Both the position numbers and the translations under genes were made by a program. From positions 1 to 47,355 of the forward strand of contig NZ_ANAE01000098.1 of the NCBI RefSeq assembly GCF_000341265.1: 47,355 nucleotides of DNA. Reading direction: 5' to 3'. This stretch comes from Nocardiopsis prasina DSM 43845. Lineage in GTDB: Bacteria; Actinomycetota; Actinomycetes; Streptosporangiales; Streptosporangiaceae. This document shows positions 35,852 through 44,263 of this stretch, one piece after another. The notes below the pieces were generated by a model. It saw nothing but the letters and a program-made list of their open reading frames with translations, was not told the DNA's origin and searched no databases. Within the stretch, counting starts at the first letter, position 1; each line of letters begins with the position of its first letter.

Positions 35852-36138
35852 GCGACGTATGGTGAGTGGTGCGCCCGGCGGATGCGCAGCCCCTCGCGGG
35901 CCCCGTACCAGGCGGACGAACACCCCGCATCCCCCACACCCACGTCCTCGCGGATCGGCACCGAGACCGCACCGGTGAGCGCGCGCTCGACAACGAACGC
36001 CGCACACCCGGGTCCGGCCGTCCCACACACGGCGAGCTAGGAGCGAGCACCTCTCATGTCCAGACAGGCCCCAACGGCCCTCCGCGCGGAACAACCCCCG
36101 ACTCGGGGCTCCGCCCACCCGGCGGAAGGGACGAACGC

Positions 36139-39100
36139 GTGAACCGGCTTTCGGTCATGTCGCTCGGCAACCGGGCGCTGGTCCTCCTCATCACCTTGGC
36201 CGTTCTGCTCTTCGGCGTCCTCGCGGCGATGTCGTCCAAGCGTGAGCTCTTCCCCGAGATGTCCCTGCCGATGGTGATGGTCTCCGCCCAGTACCAGGGC
36301 GCCACACCGCAGGTGGTCGAGGGACAGGTCACCGAGCCCCTCGAACAGGCCCTCCAGGGAGTGGAGGGGGTCGACACCATCACCTCGACCTCCACCACCG
36401 GGTCCGCGCAGATCATGGCGGAGTTCGACTACGACCGCGATCAGGACGCCCTGGTCCGCGAGACCCAGGTCGCCGTCGACCAGATCTCCGGTCTGCTCCC
36501 CGACGACGCCTCCACCTCCGTCATGGCCCTGAGCATGGACATGATGCCGGTGATGATGCTCGCCGCCAGCTCCGAGAACGGCGACGAGCAGTCGATGGCC
36601 GCGTCCATCGAGAACGTGCTCATCCCGGAACTGGAGTCGGTCCCGGGCGTGCGCTCGGCCAACCTGTCCGGCGTCCCCGACCAGCGCGTCGAGGTCACCC
36701 CGGACGAGGACGAGCTCTCCGACGCCGGGATCAGCACCCAGGACCTGGCCGACGCCCTGGAGTCCAGCGGCCTGCTCATAGCGGGCGGCAGCATCGACGA
36801 GGACGGCCGCAGCCTGAGCGTCACCACCGGTGACCAGCTCACCAGCCTCGACGACATCGAGGACGTGTGGGTGCAGCCCTCCCAGGGCGCGGACCCGTCC
36901 GCGGCCATGCCGGGCGCGCCTCCGGCCCCGGCGCCCTCTCCCGTGCAACTCTCCGAGGTCGCCGACGTCGAGATGGTGACCGAGGACGCCTCCTCCATCG
37001 CCCGCCTGGACGGCAACCCCAGCGTCGCGCTCATGGTCATGGCGACGCCGGACGGCAACACCGTCGAGATCTCCGACGGCGTCCAGGACGTCCTCGACCA
37101 GCAGTCCGACCTGCTCGGCGACGACATCGACCTGGCCGTCGTCTTCGACCAGGCTCCGTTCATCAACGACTCGATCACGGACATGTTCGAGGCCGGTGCC
37201 TACGGCCTGGCCGCCTCGGTCATCGTGATCCTGGTCTTCATGCTGTCCATCCGCTCCACCCTGGTGGTGGCGGTGTCCATCCCGGTGTCGGTCCTGGCGG
37301 CCTTCGTCGGCATGCAGGTGTTCGGGTTCACCCTGAACATGCTCACCCTGGCCGCGATCACCATCGCGATCGGCCGGGTGGTGGACGACTCCATCGTGGT
37401 GCTGGAGAACATCCGCAGACACATGGACTACGGCAAGGAGCGGATGACCGCCGTCAAGGACGGTGTCCGCGAGGTCGCCACCGCCGTGGCCTCCTCGTCC
37501 TTCGCCACCATCGCCGTGTTCCTCCCGCTGGCCTTCGTCGGCGGCATGGTCGGCGAGCTCTTCATGCCGTTCGCGGTCACCAGCAGCCTGGCCCTGGCCG
37601 GCTCCCTGCTCGTCGCCCTGACCATCACCCCGGTCCTGTGCTACTGGTTCCTGCGGCCCGCCGAGGTCGGGGACGCCAGCCGCGAGGAGATCGAGCGAGC
37701 CGCGCACCAGCGCGAGATGCGCACCCCGCTCCAGCGGGCCTACCTGCCGATCATCCGGTGGATCACCACCAAGCGCAGGGTCGCCACGGTGGTCACGCTC
37801 GCCGCCTCGGTGGCGATCTTCGGCGGCACCGTCGTGATGGCCGCCAACTCCGAGACGGACTGGCTGGGCGAGGCCGAGGAGAACACCTACACGGTCATCC
37901 AGGAGCTCGAACCGGGCATGTCCCTGGAGGCCGCCGACGCCGAGGCCGTCAAGGTCGAGCAAGCCCTGGCCGGAATGGCCTGGATCGAGACCTACCAGGT
38001 CAACATCGGCGGCAACCCGATGATGGGCGGGGGCGGCGACCAGATCGACTACACGATCACCGCCGACCCCGACACCGACCAGCTCCGCAACCGCGACGTC
38101 CTGCGGGACACCTTCGACGACCTCGACACCGAGTACCCGCCGCGCATGGACTCCACGGGCGGCATGGGCGGCTCGGGCATCGAGGTCCGTGTGACCGCCG
38201 AAGACCAGGACACCCTGGTCGAGGCGGCCGGGATGATCGAGGACGAACTCCGCGGCATCGACGGCGCGGACGACGTCACCAGCGGCATCTCCCAGTCGCA
38301 GCCCGCGCTGGAGGTGCACGTCGACGGTGAGGAGGCCGCCGAGTACGGCCTCAACGAGAGCGTGGTCGGCCAGACCGTCTCCGCCGCCTTCAACGGCCGC
38401 GACGTCGGTGACGCCACCATCGAGCACATCCGCCGCGACGTCGTCGTCCTGGTCCAGGACGCGCCGGGCACCGTGGCCGAGCTCGAGGAGCTGCCGATCA
38501 CCACGCCCACCGGCGAGGAGATCGAACTCGGCGACGTCGCCGAGGTCACCGAGGTCGAGCAGCCGCCGGAGCTGACCCGCATCGACGGTGTCACCAGCAC
38601 CACGGTGTCGGCCAACCCCACGGCCTCCGACCTCGGCGCGGTCAGCGTCGAGATCACCCAGGCGCTGGACGGGATCGACCTGCCCTCGGGTGCCACCGCC
38701 AGCCTCGGCGGTGTCAGCCAGGACCAGACCGAGGGCTTCGCGCAGCTGGGTCTGGCACTGCTCGCCGCGGTCATCATCTGCTACCTGATCATGGTCGCGA
38801 CGTTCAAGAGCCTGATGCAGCCGCTCATGCTGCTCGTCTCGGTCCCGTTCGCCGCCACCGGTTCTCTGGGCCTGCTGATGCTGACCGGCACGCCGATCGG
38901 CGCCGCCGCCCTGATCGGCATGCTGATGCTCATCGGCATCGTGATCACCAACGCCATCGTGCTGATGGACCTGATCAACCAGAACCGGAAGAAGGGGATG
39001 GGCCTCAGCGAGGCCATCGTCGAGGGCTCGCGACACCGCCTGCGCCCCATCCTGATGACCGCGGTCGGCACCATCGCCGCGCTCGTCCCGATGGCCACGG

Positions 39101-39393
39101 GGCTGGCGGGCGGCGGAGCCTTCGTCTCCGCCCCGGTCGCCCTCGTGGTGATCGGTGGTCTGGTCACCTCGACCCTGCTCACCCTGATCCTGGTCCCGGT
39201 CCTCTACCAGCTGGTGGAGGTGCGCCGCCAGCGGCGCGAGGCCAGGTCGGCCGAGCGTCAGGAGCGGCGCCGCGCCAAGCGGCGTGCCCGGGCGGAGGCC
39301 AGGGAATCGAGCGACGGCACCACGGCCGACGGTGAGGCCGGTGACGTCCCGCGGGACCAGGACACCGCCACCGGAGGAACCAGCGGGAGCTAG
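36139..39393 (+). CDS. RND-family efflux permease (AcrB/SwrC-like)
   Basis: A 1084-aa resistance-nodulation-division transporter of the HAE1 type. The first helix (ALVLLITLAVLLFGVLAAM) is followed by KRELFPEMSLP and the large extracytoplasmic loop with TSTSTTG. The helix-IV area GRVVDDSIVVLENIRRH (proton-relay Asp pair) is kept, then a second loop and a matching second helix set with GIVITNAIVLMDLINQ. The C-terminus is a charged cytoplasmic tail. No adaptor or outer-membrane gene is present, as expected for Gram-positives. GTG 36139 has GGAAGGGA at a proper distance. Substrates are unknown. Confidence 0.93.
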   Translation: MNRLSVMSLGNRALVLLITLAVLLFGVLAAMSSKRELFPEMSLPMVMVSAQYQGATPQVVEGQVTEPLEQALQGVEGVDTITSTSTTGSAQIMAEFDYDRDQDALVRETQVAVDQISGLLPDDASTSVMALSMDMMPVMMLAASSENGDEQSMAASIENVLIPELESVPGVRSANLSGVPDQRVEVTPDEDELSDAGISTQDLADALESSGLLIAGGSIDEDGRSLSVTTGDQLTSLDDIEDVWVQPSQGADPSAAMPGAPPAPAPSPVQLSEVADVEMVTEDASSIARLDGNPSVALMVMATPDGNTVEISDGVQDVLDQQSDLLGDDIDLAVVFDQAPFINDSITDMFEAGAYGLAASVIVILVFMLSIRSTLVVAVSIPVSVLAAFVGMQVFGFTLNMLTLAAITIAIGRVVDDSIVVLENIRRHMDYGKERMTAVKDGVREVATAVASSSFATIAVFLPLAFVGGMVGELFMPFAVTSSLALAGSLLVALTITPVLCYWFLRPAEVGDASREEIERAAHQREMRTPLQRAYLPIIRWITTKRRVATVVTLAASVAIFGGTVVMAANSETDWLGEAEENTYTVIQELEPGMSLEAADAEAVKVEQALAGMAWIETYQVNIGGNPMMGGGGDQIDYTITADPDTDQLRNRDVLRDTFDDLDTEYPPRMDSTGGMGGSGIEVRVTAEDQDTLVEAAGMIEDELRGIDGADDVTSGISQSQPALEVHVDGEEAAEYGLNESVVGQTVSAAFNGRDVGDATIEHIRRDVVVLVQDAPGTVAELEELPITTPTGEEIELGDVAEVTEVEQPPELTRIDGVTSTTVSANPTASDLGAVSVEITQALDGIDLPSGATASLGGVSQDQTEGFAQLGLALLAAVIICYLIMVATFKSLMQPLMLLVSVPFAATGSLGLLMLTGTPIGAAALIGMLMLIGIVITNAIVLMDLINQNRKKGMGLSEAIVEGSRHRLRPILMTAVGTIAALVPMATGLAGGGAFVSAPVALVVIGGLVTSTLLTLILVPVLYQLVEVRRQRREARSAERQERRRAKRRARAEARESSDGTTADGEAGDVPRDQDTATGGTSGS

Positions 39394-39414
39394 CTCCACC
39401 GGTACGGCACCCAC

Positions 39415-39455
39415 AGGAGGGTGCCCCGCACGGGGGTCGTGCGGGGCACCCTCCT
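39415..39455. terminator. Long hairpin terminator after RND gene
   Basis: An 18-bp perfect stem (arms 39415-39432 and 39438-39455) with loop GGGGT, starting 21 bases after the RND stop. It is very GC-rich with no T-run. Confidence 0.88.
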
Positions 39456-39619
39456 CGCGTTCGGCGGCACCGGACCGGGCCCGTGAGCGTGGGGAACGCG
39501 GGGCCCCGAGACCGCCGGAGGACCGCAAAGCCCTGTGGATCAAGGGATCCAGGGCCCTTCCTCTGTGTCACCGGTATGTCGATTTGTGCTATCCGCCCAG
39601 TCCAGGCAGGCTTCCCCCC

Positions 39620-39799
39620 ATGGATGATTCGAAGAAGAGCCTGGATGACCTCGTTCGCGACGAGCTCGGAGACGAGCCCTCCCAGGAGGCCAAGGACTAC
39701 GCGCGCGAACTGTACGAGCGCTACCGGCTGCCCGCCACGGACACCGGTGTGACCACCGAGGCCCCCAAGGGGACCGTACCGACCACGGCTGACGACTAG
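39620..39799 (+). CDS. Small acidic protein of unknown function, 59 aa
   Basis: Unrecognised. It begins MDDSKKSLDDLVRDELGD, followed by a likely amphipathic helix around EAKDYARELYERYR and a Thr/Pro-rich tail ending TADD. About a quarter of residues are Asp or Glu. AGGCAGG lies about 9 bases before the ATG at 39620. Codon use is GC-rich in third positions except near the end. It lies between the RND terminator and a convergent HATPase gene. It looks like a real cytoplasmic small protein, but no function can be given. Confidence 0.55.
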   Translation: MDDSKKSLDDLVRDELGDEPSQEAKDYARELYERYRLPATDTGVTTEAPKGTVPTTADD

Positions 39800-39876
39800 G
39801 ACAGCACACGCCCCCGGCACGGCGACGCACGGACCTGGCGGCCGGGAACGCCCAGCTCCGGAACCGCACCGGCCCC

Positions 39877-40344
39877 TCAGCCGGACCGATCGGACTCCTG
39901 GTCGTCGCCGTCCCACACCAGTTCGAACCACACCTGACGGCCCCGGCCGTCGTGGCGTGGTTCGGTCCCCCACTTACTGGCGAGCGCCTCCACCAGATCC
40001 AGACCCCGGCCGTGTTCGGCCGTGTCGTAGGGATCGCGGTGCTGGGGCGTGGGCGCCTCCGTCGTGCTGCCCAGGTCACGGACCTCCACCCGGGCCCACC
40101 CGGGCGCGTGCCGCACGCACACCTCGAACTTCCCTGTGGCGCGGCCCGAGTCGCTGTGGGTGATGGCGTTGGTGGCGAGCTCGCTGGTCAACAGCGTCGC
40201 CGTGGTGACCTCCGGTGAGACCGCCAGCTGCCGCGCGACGAACCTGCGCGCGTAGGCGATCTGGCTGGCCAGACCGGGGAAGCGCCGACGCACGGGACGG
40301 CCCTCTGCGGTGGATCGGGACGGGGTACTGCTGGACTCTTTCAT
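39877..40344 (-). CDS. HATPase-fold ATP-binding protein (second copy)
   Basis: A 155-aa protein with a GHKL ATPase core of the RsbW/anti-sigma kind: SELATNAITHSD (N box), EVRDLGS (D-x-G) and GRGLDLVEALASKWG (G2 box). It belongs to the same broad family as the protein encoded at 28423 but is not a close copy. No XRE or DUF397 partner and no ATGCACGTGCAT palindrome is nearby. ATG 40344 (MKESSSTPS) is preferred over a longer Pro-rich frame; the ribosome site is weak. Confidence 0.8.
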   Translation of the reverse strand: MKESSSTPSRSTAEGRPVRRRFPGLASQIAYARRFVARQLAVSPEVTTATLLTSELATNAITHSDSGRATGKFEVCVRHAPGWARVEVRDLGSTTEAPTPQHRDPYDTAEHGRGLDLVEALASKWGTEPRHDGRGRQVWFELVWDGDDQESDRSG

Positions 40345-40978
40345 GGGACTGGCCGGGCGTTGGGGACGGTGGAGAGGGGCCGACGCCGTCGGGAGCGGGT
40401 GCGCGGGCACTGGTCGAGGGGCTGCGGTCTCACACAAGTGGGTTCACTCCCCGAGGATGTGTGTTCGCGGGCAGGGCCGGACTGGCGCCTGGCCCTGGAC
40501 GCGTCCATGCCCGGAACGGGTCACGGCGCGGGATGCAGACACGGGGCGAAGCCCCCGGGAGCAGGGAGGGACACGGCTCGGTGCCGCTGGGGACGCGGCA
40601 CGAGGGCGGCGGCATGCGATGGCGGAGAAGCCGCGGGGCTTCACACGGGACGGTGGCGAGGCCGAAGGGCCGGCCGTGGAGGGTGGTCATGTGTGGTGGG
40701 GGGTGTGCCCTACGACACTGAAGGGCCTAATCGCGCTCAGCATACGCTCCGTGCCTCCTTGACGACCCAGCCGACCTGGTCCGGACAGGGTAACCCCCTC
40801 TGAACTGCCCAAAGAGGGTTCCGGTCGGGTGGGTGGGCCCGGTGGGGGTCGGATATCGGCGGGGATACGCGCCGCTGCGGCGGTTCAAGGTCGAATAACG
40901 ATTTGGTGAAGACCTCCCGAAATTTGCCGCTTGCCTCGGCCTTGCGCGTGGCGCGGATCACCCGAGAGGGTAGGAGGC
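40345..40978. other. 634-bp intergenic region, no gene supported
   Basis: Between the divergent second HATPase gene and the MftF-like gene. All six frames give only Arg/Pro/Gly-rich shadows. A weak dyad CCCTCT...AGAGGG lies near 40796-40819 and a TATGCT-like box (minus strand, near 40738) could belong to the HATPase gene, but no -35 matches. The last 100 bases are less GC-rich, which suits a promoter for the gene at 40979. Confidence 0.45.
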
Positions 40979-42595
40979 ATGGCTTCGCCCACCCCCGACC
41001 CCCTGCCTGTCGGCCTCGGCGTCGAGATCGACCGCGCCGTCCGACTCACGGACGAGGGCCACGTCCTCGTCGGCGGTTCACCGCCCGGAGCCCTGCGCCT
41101 GCCGCCCGAGGGCGTCAGCGCGGTCATCCGCTGGCTCAGCGGAGCCATGCCCGCCCACCAAGGTGAACGCCGGATCGCACGTGCGCTGGTGGACGCCGGG
41201 TTGGCCCACCCACGGCCCGCGTCGGCGGCCCCTGTTCCCGGTGTGCAGGTCGCCGTGGTCGGGGCCGAACGCCACCTCGAACTGGAGGCCACCCTGGACG
41301 GGCTCAGGCAAGAGCACCCGGACCTGAGGCCGGTGGTGGTCGGCGCCACCTCTCTGGGCGCCCAGGTGGCCCGCGCCCGGGGCCTGCACGTGGTGCCCGG
41401 ACCCCTGGACGGCGCCGAGGCCCGGGCGGTCGCGCTCAGGGTCTGCGACGCCCCGGTGGTCGCCCTGGTGAACGCCGGGACCCGGCCCGCGCCCGGCTGG
41501 CTGGTCACCGCCCTCGGTCACTTCGCCGACCCGGGTGTCGCGGCGGTGGTGCCCAGGGTCCTCGCCGAACGGGTGCGGAGCGGCCCCCGGGGGATGTTCG
41601 TCGCCTCCCTCAGTGCCCTGCACGCCGACAGGGGACCCGACCCCGCGCCGATCCTGCCCTGGGGGCCCGGCCCCGGCCGACCCGCGCCCACCCACGGCCC
41701 GGCCGCGTCGCCGGAACCGGTGCCCGCCCTGTTCGTGCGGCGGGGCCTGGCCGAACCGGACCCCTCCCTCGGCGCGACGGCCGACCTGGACCTGCTGTGG
41801 CGACTGGCCGAGCGGGGATGGACGGTCCGGTACGAGCCCCGGTCGCGGGTGCGCACGGCGCCGCTCACGGACCTGCGCTCCCATCTGCTCTCCCGGTTCG
41901 AGGCCGGGGCTGCGGCCGGGCCGCTGACGCGCAGGCACGGGCGGGGTGCGGCCGGTCCCGAGCTGCCGCTGTCCGGCGTGGTCGGCCTGGGCCTGGCCCT
42001 GTCCGGCCGTCCGCTGGCCGGCCTGGCGGTGTGCGCGCTCGGGGGAGCCGCGACCGCACGCGAACTGGTACGGGAGGCCGGGGTCCCGGCCAGGGACACG
42101 GTGCGGCCGGTGACCATGGACCTGGCGCACACGGTGCGCACCGGAGCACGGTTCGCGCGGACGGCCCACTGGCCGCTCGTCGCGGCGGTGGCCGTCAGCG
42201 GCGCGGTGGTCTGGGCCCGCGAACGCCCGCGCCGTGCGGACCTGTCCCCGGGCATCCGGCGTTCGCCCCGTTACGGCAGGGGAGCGCGGCGGCCGGGGAA
42301 GCGGGCGCTGATCGCCGCCGCGGTGCTGACCGTTCCTCACCTGGTGTCCTGGCGGCGCCGCCACGGTGTGGCCCCGGTGGGGCCACTGGCATGGACGGGT
42401 CTGTCCGTCGCCGGTGACGCGGCGCGCTCGCTGGGCACCTGGTGGGGTGCGGTGCGGTCCGGTTCTCCGGCCCCGCTGGTACCGCGTGTCCGTCCTCCGG
42501 TGTTGGCCACGTCGCTCGAATCCGTGCAGGTGGCAGAGGGTGCTGAGGGTGCCGTTCGTAAGACCGCGTCAGGGACGGTGCTTAGTCGGTGTTAA
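40979..42595 (+). CDS. MftF-like (mycofactocin glycosyltransferase-like) protein, catalytically degenerate
   Basis: A 538-aa protein. The start LPVGLGVEIDRAVRLTDEGHVLVGGSPP and later GWLVTALGHFADPGVAAVVPRVL and RWTVRYEPRSRV-like segments are those of MftF, a GT2-family enzyme that adds glucose units to mycofactocin. Where MftF has a DxD metal/sugar motif before the PGWL stretch this protein has VNAGTRPAPGWL, and the GEDVDLVWRL motif reads ATADLDLLWRL. The catalytic residues therefore seem lost. The C-terminal third holds hydrophobic and basic stretches. No mftA-E genes are in the window. GAGAGGG lies 8 bases before ATG 40979. The protein may have a binding or structural role, or another activity. 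Confidence 0.72.
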   Translation: MASPTPDPLPVGLGVEIDRAVRLTDEGHVLVGGSPPGALRLPPEGVSAVIRWLSGAMPAHQGERRIARALVDAGLAHPRPASAAPVPGVQVAVVGAERHLELEATLDGLRQEHPDLRPVVVGATSLGAQVARARGLHVVPGPLDGAEARAVALRVCDAPVVALVNAGTRPAPGWLVTALGHFADPGVAAVVPRVLAERVRSGPRGMFVASLSALHADRGPDPAPILPWGPGPGRPAPTHGPAASPEPVPALFVRRGLAEPDPSLGATADLDLLWRLAERGWTVRYEPRSRVRTAPLTDLRSHLLSRFEAGAAAGPLTRRHGRGAAGPELPLSGVVGLGLALSGRPLAGLAVCALGGAATARELVREAGVPARDTVRPVTMDLAHTVRTGARFARTAHWPLVAAVAVSGAVVWARERPRRADLSPGIRRSPRYGRGARRPGKRALIAAAVLTVPHLVSWRRRHGVAPVGPLAWTGLSVAGDAARSLGTWWGAVRSGSPAPLVPRVRPPVLATSLESVQVAEGAEGAVRKTASGTVLSRC

Positions 42596-42790
42596 CGCGT
42601 GTCACCCACGGTGACGAATTCGGGGGCCGCGGGGAGGAACGGAGATCGCCGGACATCGCCACTTTTGTGACTGAGGGTAATATGCCCGCGTGCTGGTTCG
42701 GTCCTGGTCGACGCGCGGAGGGGGATCGTTTCCGGCATGTTGCGAACGTCGACCGATCGGGTGGCGAAACGTCTTCGGGAGCGGTTTTCT

Positions 42791-42805
42791 GTAAACGTCG
42801 TTTAC
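42791..42805. promoter_or_regulatory. Operator-like palindrome GTAAACGTCGTTTAC
   Basis: An exact 7-1-7 inverted repeat in the leader of the peptide transporter operon, about 400 bases before the first start codon. It is AT-rich against a GC-rich background and is a likely binding site for a dimeric repressor such as a LacI- or GntR-type protein; no candidate regulator gene is in the window. Confidence 0.5.
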
Positions 42806-42975
42806 GTGATCCGTGTTTGTGCCTCCCCTTTGTCCAGGTCAGTGCGGCTATGTGACGCAATGGAGTTGGAGTGCTGCGTTGCGTGTCAAACTTGACAATT
42901 GCATGCGAACTTGCTGCCCAAATTGCCACCGTTGTCCTTTCTTGATGTGGTGGTTACCAGCAAGTGTCTAGTGAT

Positions 42976-43046
42976 CCCCCAGAATCTTGACATTCCGGTC
43001 ACTGACCGTGAACTGGAATCCAGTGTGTTTCGGCGGTCACTGGGGG
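42976..43046 (+). other. Possible branched RNA element in transporter leader
   Basis: CCCCCAG (42976-42982) pairs with CTGGGGG (43040-43046). Inside, CGGT-CACTG-ACCG (42996-43008) and ACTG-GAATC-CAGT (43012-43024) can form two hairpins, giving a three-way layout about 160 bases before the permease start. It may be an RNA regulatory element or a coincidence of DNA operators. I do not recognise a known riboswitch. Confidence 0.3.
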
Positions 43047-43203
43047 TGATCCCCGCGGTGTCGGCAGAGCTTGGGCGCTTACCCGGACTAACCGATCGGA
43101 GCCCACGAACCCTGCCCGACCCGTGTCACTCCCCGTGCTGGTGACTCACAACAGATCAAGACAGGTCAAGCGCCGGGCTCGGCTGTGAGGTTCGGAGATA
43201 GTT

Positions 43204-44184
43204 TTGGGCAAGTTCCTGGCCAGACGGCTGCTGAACTACGTCGTGCTGATTTTCATCGCGACGAGTTTCGCGTACGTGCTCGCGGCCACCAATCTTCAAC
43301 CGCGCGTCTACTTCGAGCAGATGCAGCCACCGCCGCCGCCCGAGGTGGTCAACACCCAGCTGGACTCGCTGAACCTCAACGACCAGACGCCGCTCGCCCA
43401 GCGCTACGTGACCTGGATCAGCGGGGTCCTGACCGGTGACTTCGGCAAGAACATCCAGGGCGGCGACGTCACCGCCCAGATGTGGCTGAAGGCCGGTGTC
43501 ACCCTGCGGCTGATCACCGTCGCCACCCTCCTCGGTAGCGCCCTGGGCATCGCGATCGGTGCCTACGCCGCGGTACGCCAGTACCGGTTCTTCGACAAGG
43601 CCGCCACCGGCGCTTCCTTCTTCGTGCTCTCGATTCCCACGGTCGTGATCGCGATCGTCATCCAGGTCCTCGCGGTGGCGATCAACGACGGGCTCGGATT
43701 CACCTTCCTGAAGTACGTCGGCGAGTACTCGGCGGGTTTCCAGGGCAACCTCTGGGAGACCCTCCTCAACCGCGTGCACCACGCGATCCTGCCGACCCTC
43801 GTGCTCGCGCTCGCCCTGTTCGCGGCCTTCGCCCGCTACCAGCGCAACATGATGCTGGACGTGCTGGGCTCGGACTTCGTGCGCACGGCGATGGCGAAGG
43901 GGCTCACCCGGAGGAAGGCGCTGTTCAAGCACGCCCTGCGGACGGCACTGATCCCCACCATCACGTACTTCACCTTCACCTTCGGCGCCCTGGTCTCCGG
44001 GTCGACCTTCACCGAGAAGATCTACGGATGGCACGGCATGGGCGCCTGGCTCATCGACTCCATCGCGCGACAGGACGTGCACGTGGTCGCGGCGGTCTCC
44101 TGGTTCATGGCCGTCACCATCATGGCGGCGTCGTTCCTCTCGGACATCCTCTACGCCTGGCTCGACCCGAGGGTCCGGGTGTGA
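43204..44184 (+). CDS. Dipeptide/oligopeptide ABC transporter permease (DppB/OppB)
   Basis: A 326-aa inner-membrane permease. A first helix (YVVLIFIATSFAYVLA), an extracytoplasmic Pro-rich loop and a five-helix BPD_transp_1 core follow. The EAA-like loop DFVRTAMAKGLTRRKALFKHALR contacts the ATPase. The C-terminal DILYAWLDPRVRV is the family ending. The start is TTG 43204, with GGAG about 8 bases before it; no better start exists in frame. It is the first gene of an operon with a second permease and a fused ATPase. No substrate-binding protein gene precedes it; it may lie beyond the window. Confidence 0.93.
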   Translation: MGKFLARRLLNYVVLIFIATSFAYVLAATNLQPRVYFEQMQPPPPPEVVNTQLDSLNLNDQTPLAQRYVTWISGVLTGDFGKNIQGGDVTAQMWLKAGVTLRLITVATLLGSALGIAIGAYAAVRQYRFFDKAATGASFFVLSIPTVVIAIVIQVLAVAINDGLGFTFLKYVGEYSAGFQGNLWETLLNRVHHAILPTLVLALALFAAFARYQRNMMLDVLGSDFVRTAMAKGLTRRKALFKHALRTALIPTITYFTFTFGALVSGSTFTEKIYGWHGMGAWLIDSIARQDVHVVAAVSWFMAVTIMAASFLSDILYAWLDPRVRV

Positions 44185-44263
44185 CGATGCCGAACCGCCA
44201 CGCCACCAGCACCAGCGAGCCCTTCCCGGACGCCACCGCAGCAGCCATGTTGGAGACCACGCC

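Larger units (their letters stand above)
35587..36138 (+). other. 552-bp leader region upstream of RND gene
   Basis: No convincing gene. The frame upstream of the RND start is open from 35866, but its third codon positions carry far more A/T than the gene proper, so it is taken as non-coding. Four 11-bp repeats and a TATAAC box are listed separately; transcription from there would give a leader of about 280 bases. A short leaderless frame (ATG 35859, 39 codons, Arg/Pro-rich) is possible but unsupported. Confidence 0.5.
42596..43203 (+). other. 608-bp leader of the peptide transporter operon
   Basis: No gene seen, and lower GC than the surroundings. It is rich in dyads: GTCACC-N3-GGTGAC (42601-42615), GTAAACGTCGTTTAC (42791-42805), TGTCAAACTTGACA (42884-42897), CGGTCACTGACCG (42996-43008) and ACTGGAATCCAGT (43012-43024). 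The last two lie between CCCCCAG (42976-42982) and CTGGGGG (43040-43046), which can pair. TTGACA occurs at 42892 and 42987, without a convincing -10. GTGATCCCC is directly repeated at 42971 and 43046. Confidence 0.55.

Noticed and set aside
35866..36138. 91-residue N-terminal extension of the RND protein
   Set aside because: Third codon positions are much richer in A/T than in the gene, RND proteins start just before the first helix, and GTG 36139 has a good ribosome site.
36037..39543. A 1168-codon minus-strand open frame opposite the RND gene
   Set aside because: It is a shadow of the RND coding sequence with low-complexity Asp/Gly/His/Val content, and it runs through the strong terminator at 39415-39455.
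40737..40961. 74-codon minus-strand frame in the gap before the MftF-like gene
   Set aside because: Its first residues look protein-like, but the GTG start has no ribosome site and the rest is Pro/Arg-rich with no recognisable family.
42892..43015. Two TTGACA hexamers as -35 boxes for the peptide transporter operon
   Set aside because: Neither has a TAnnnT hexamer at 16-19 bp; the first is half of a palindrome (TGTCAAACTTGACA) and may be an operator instead.
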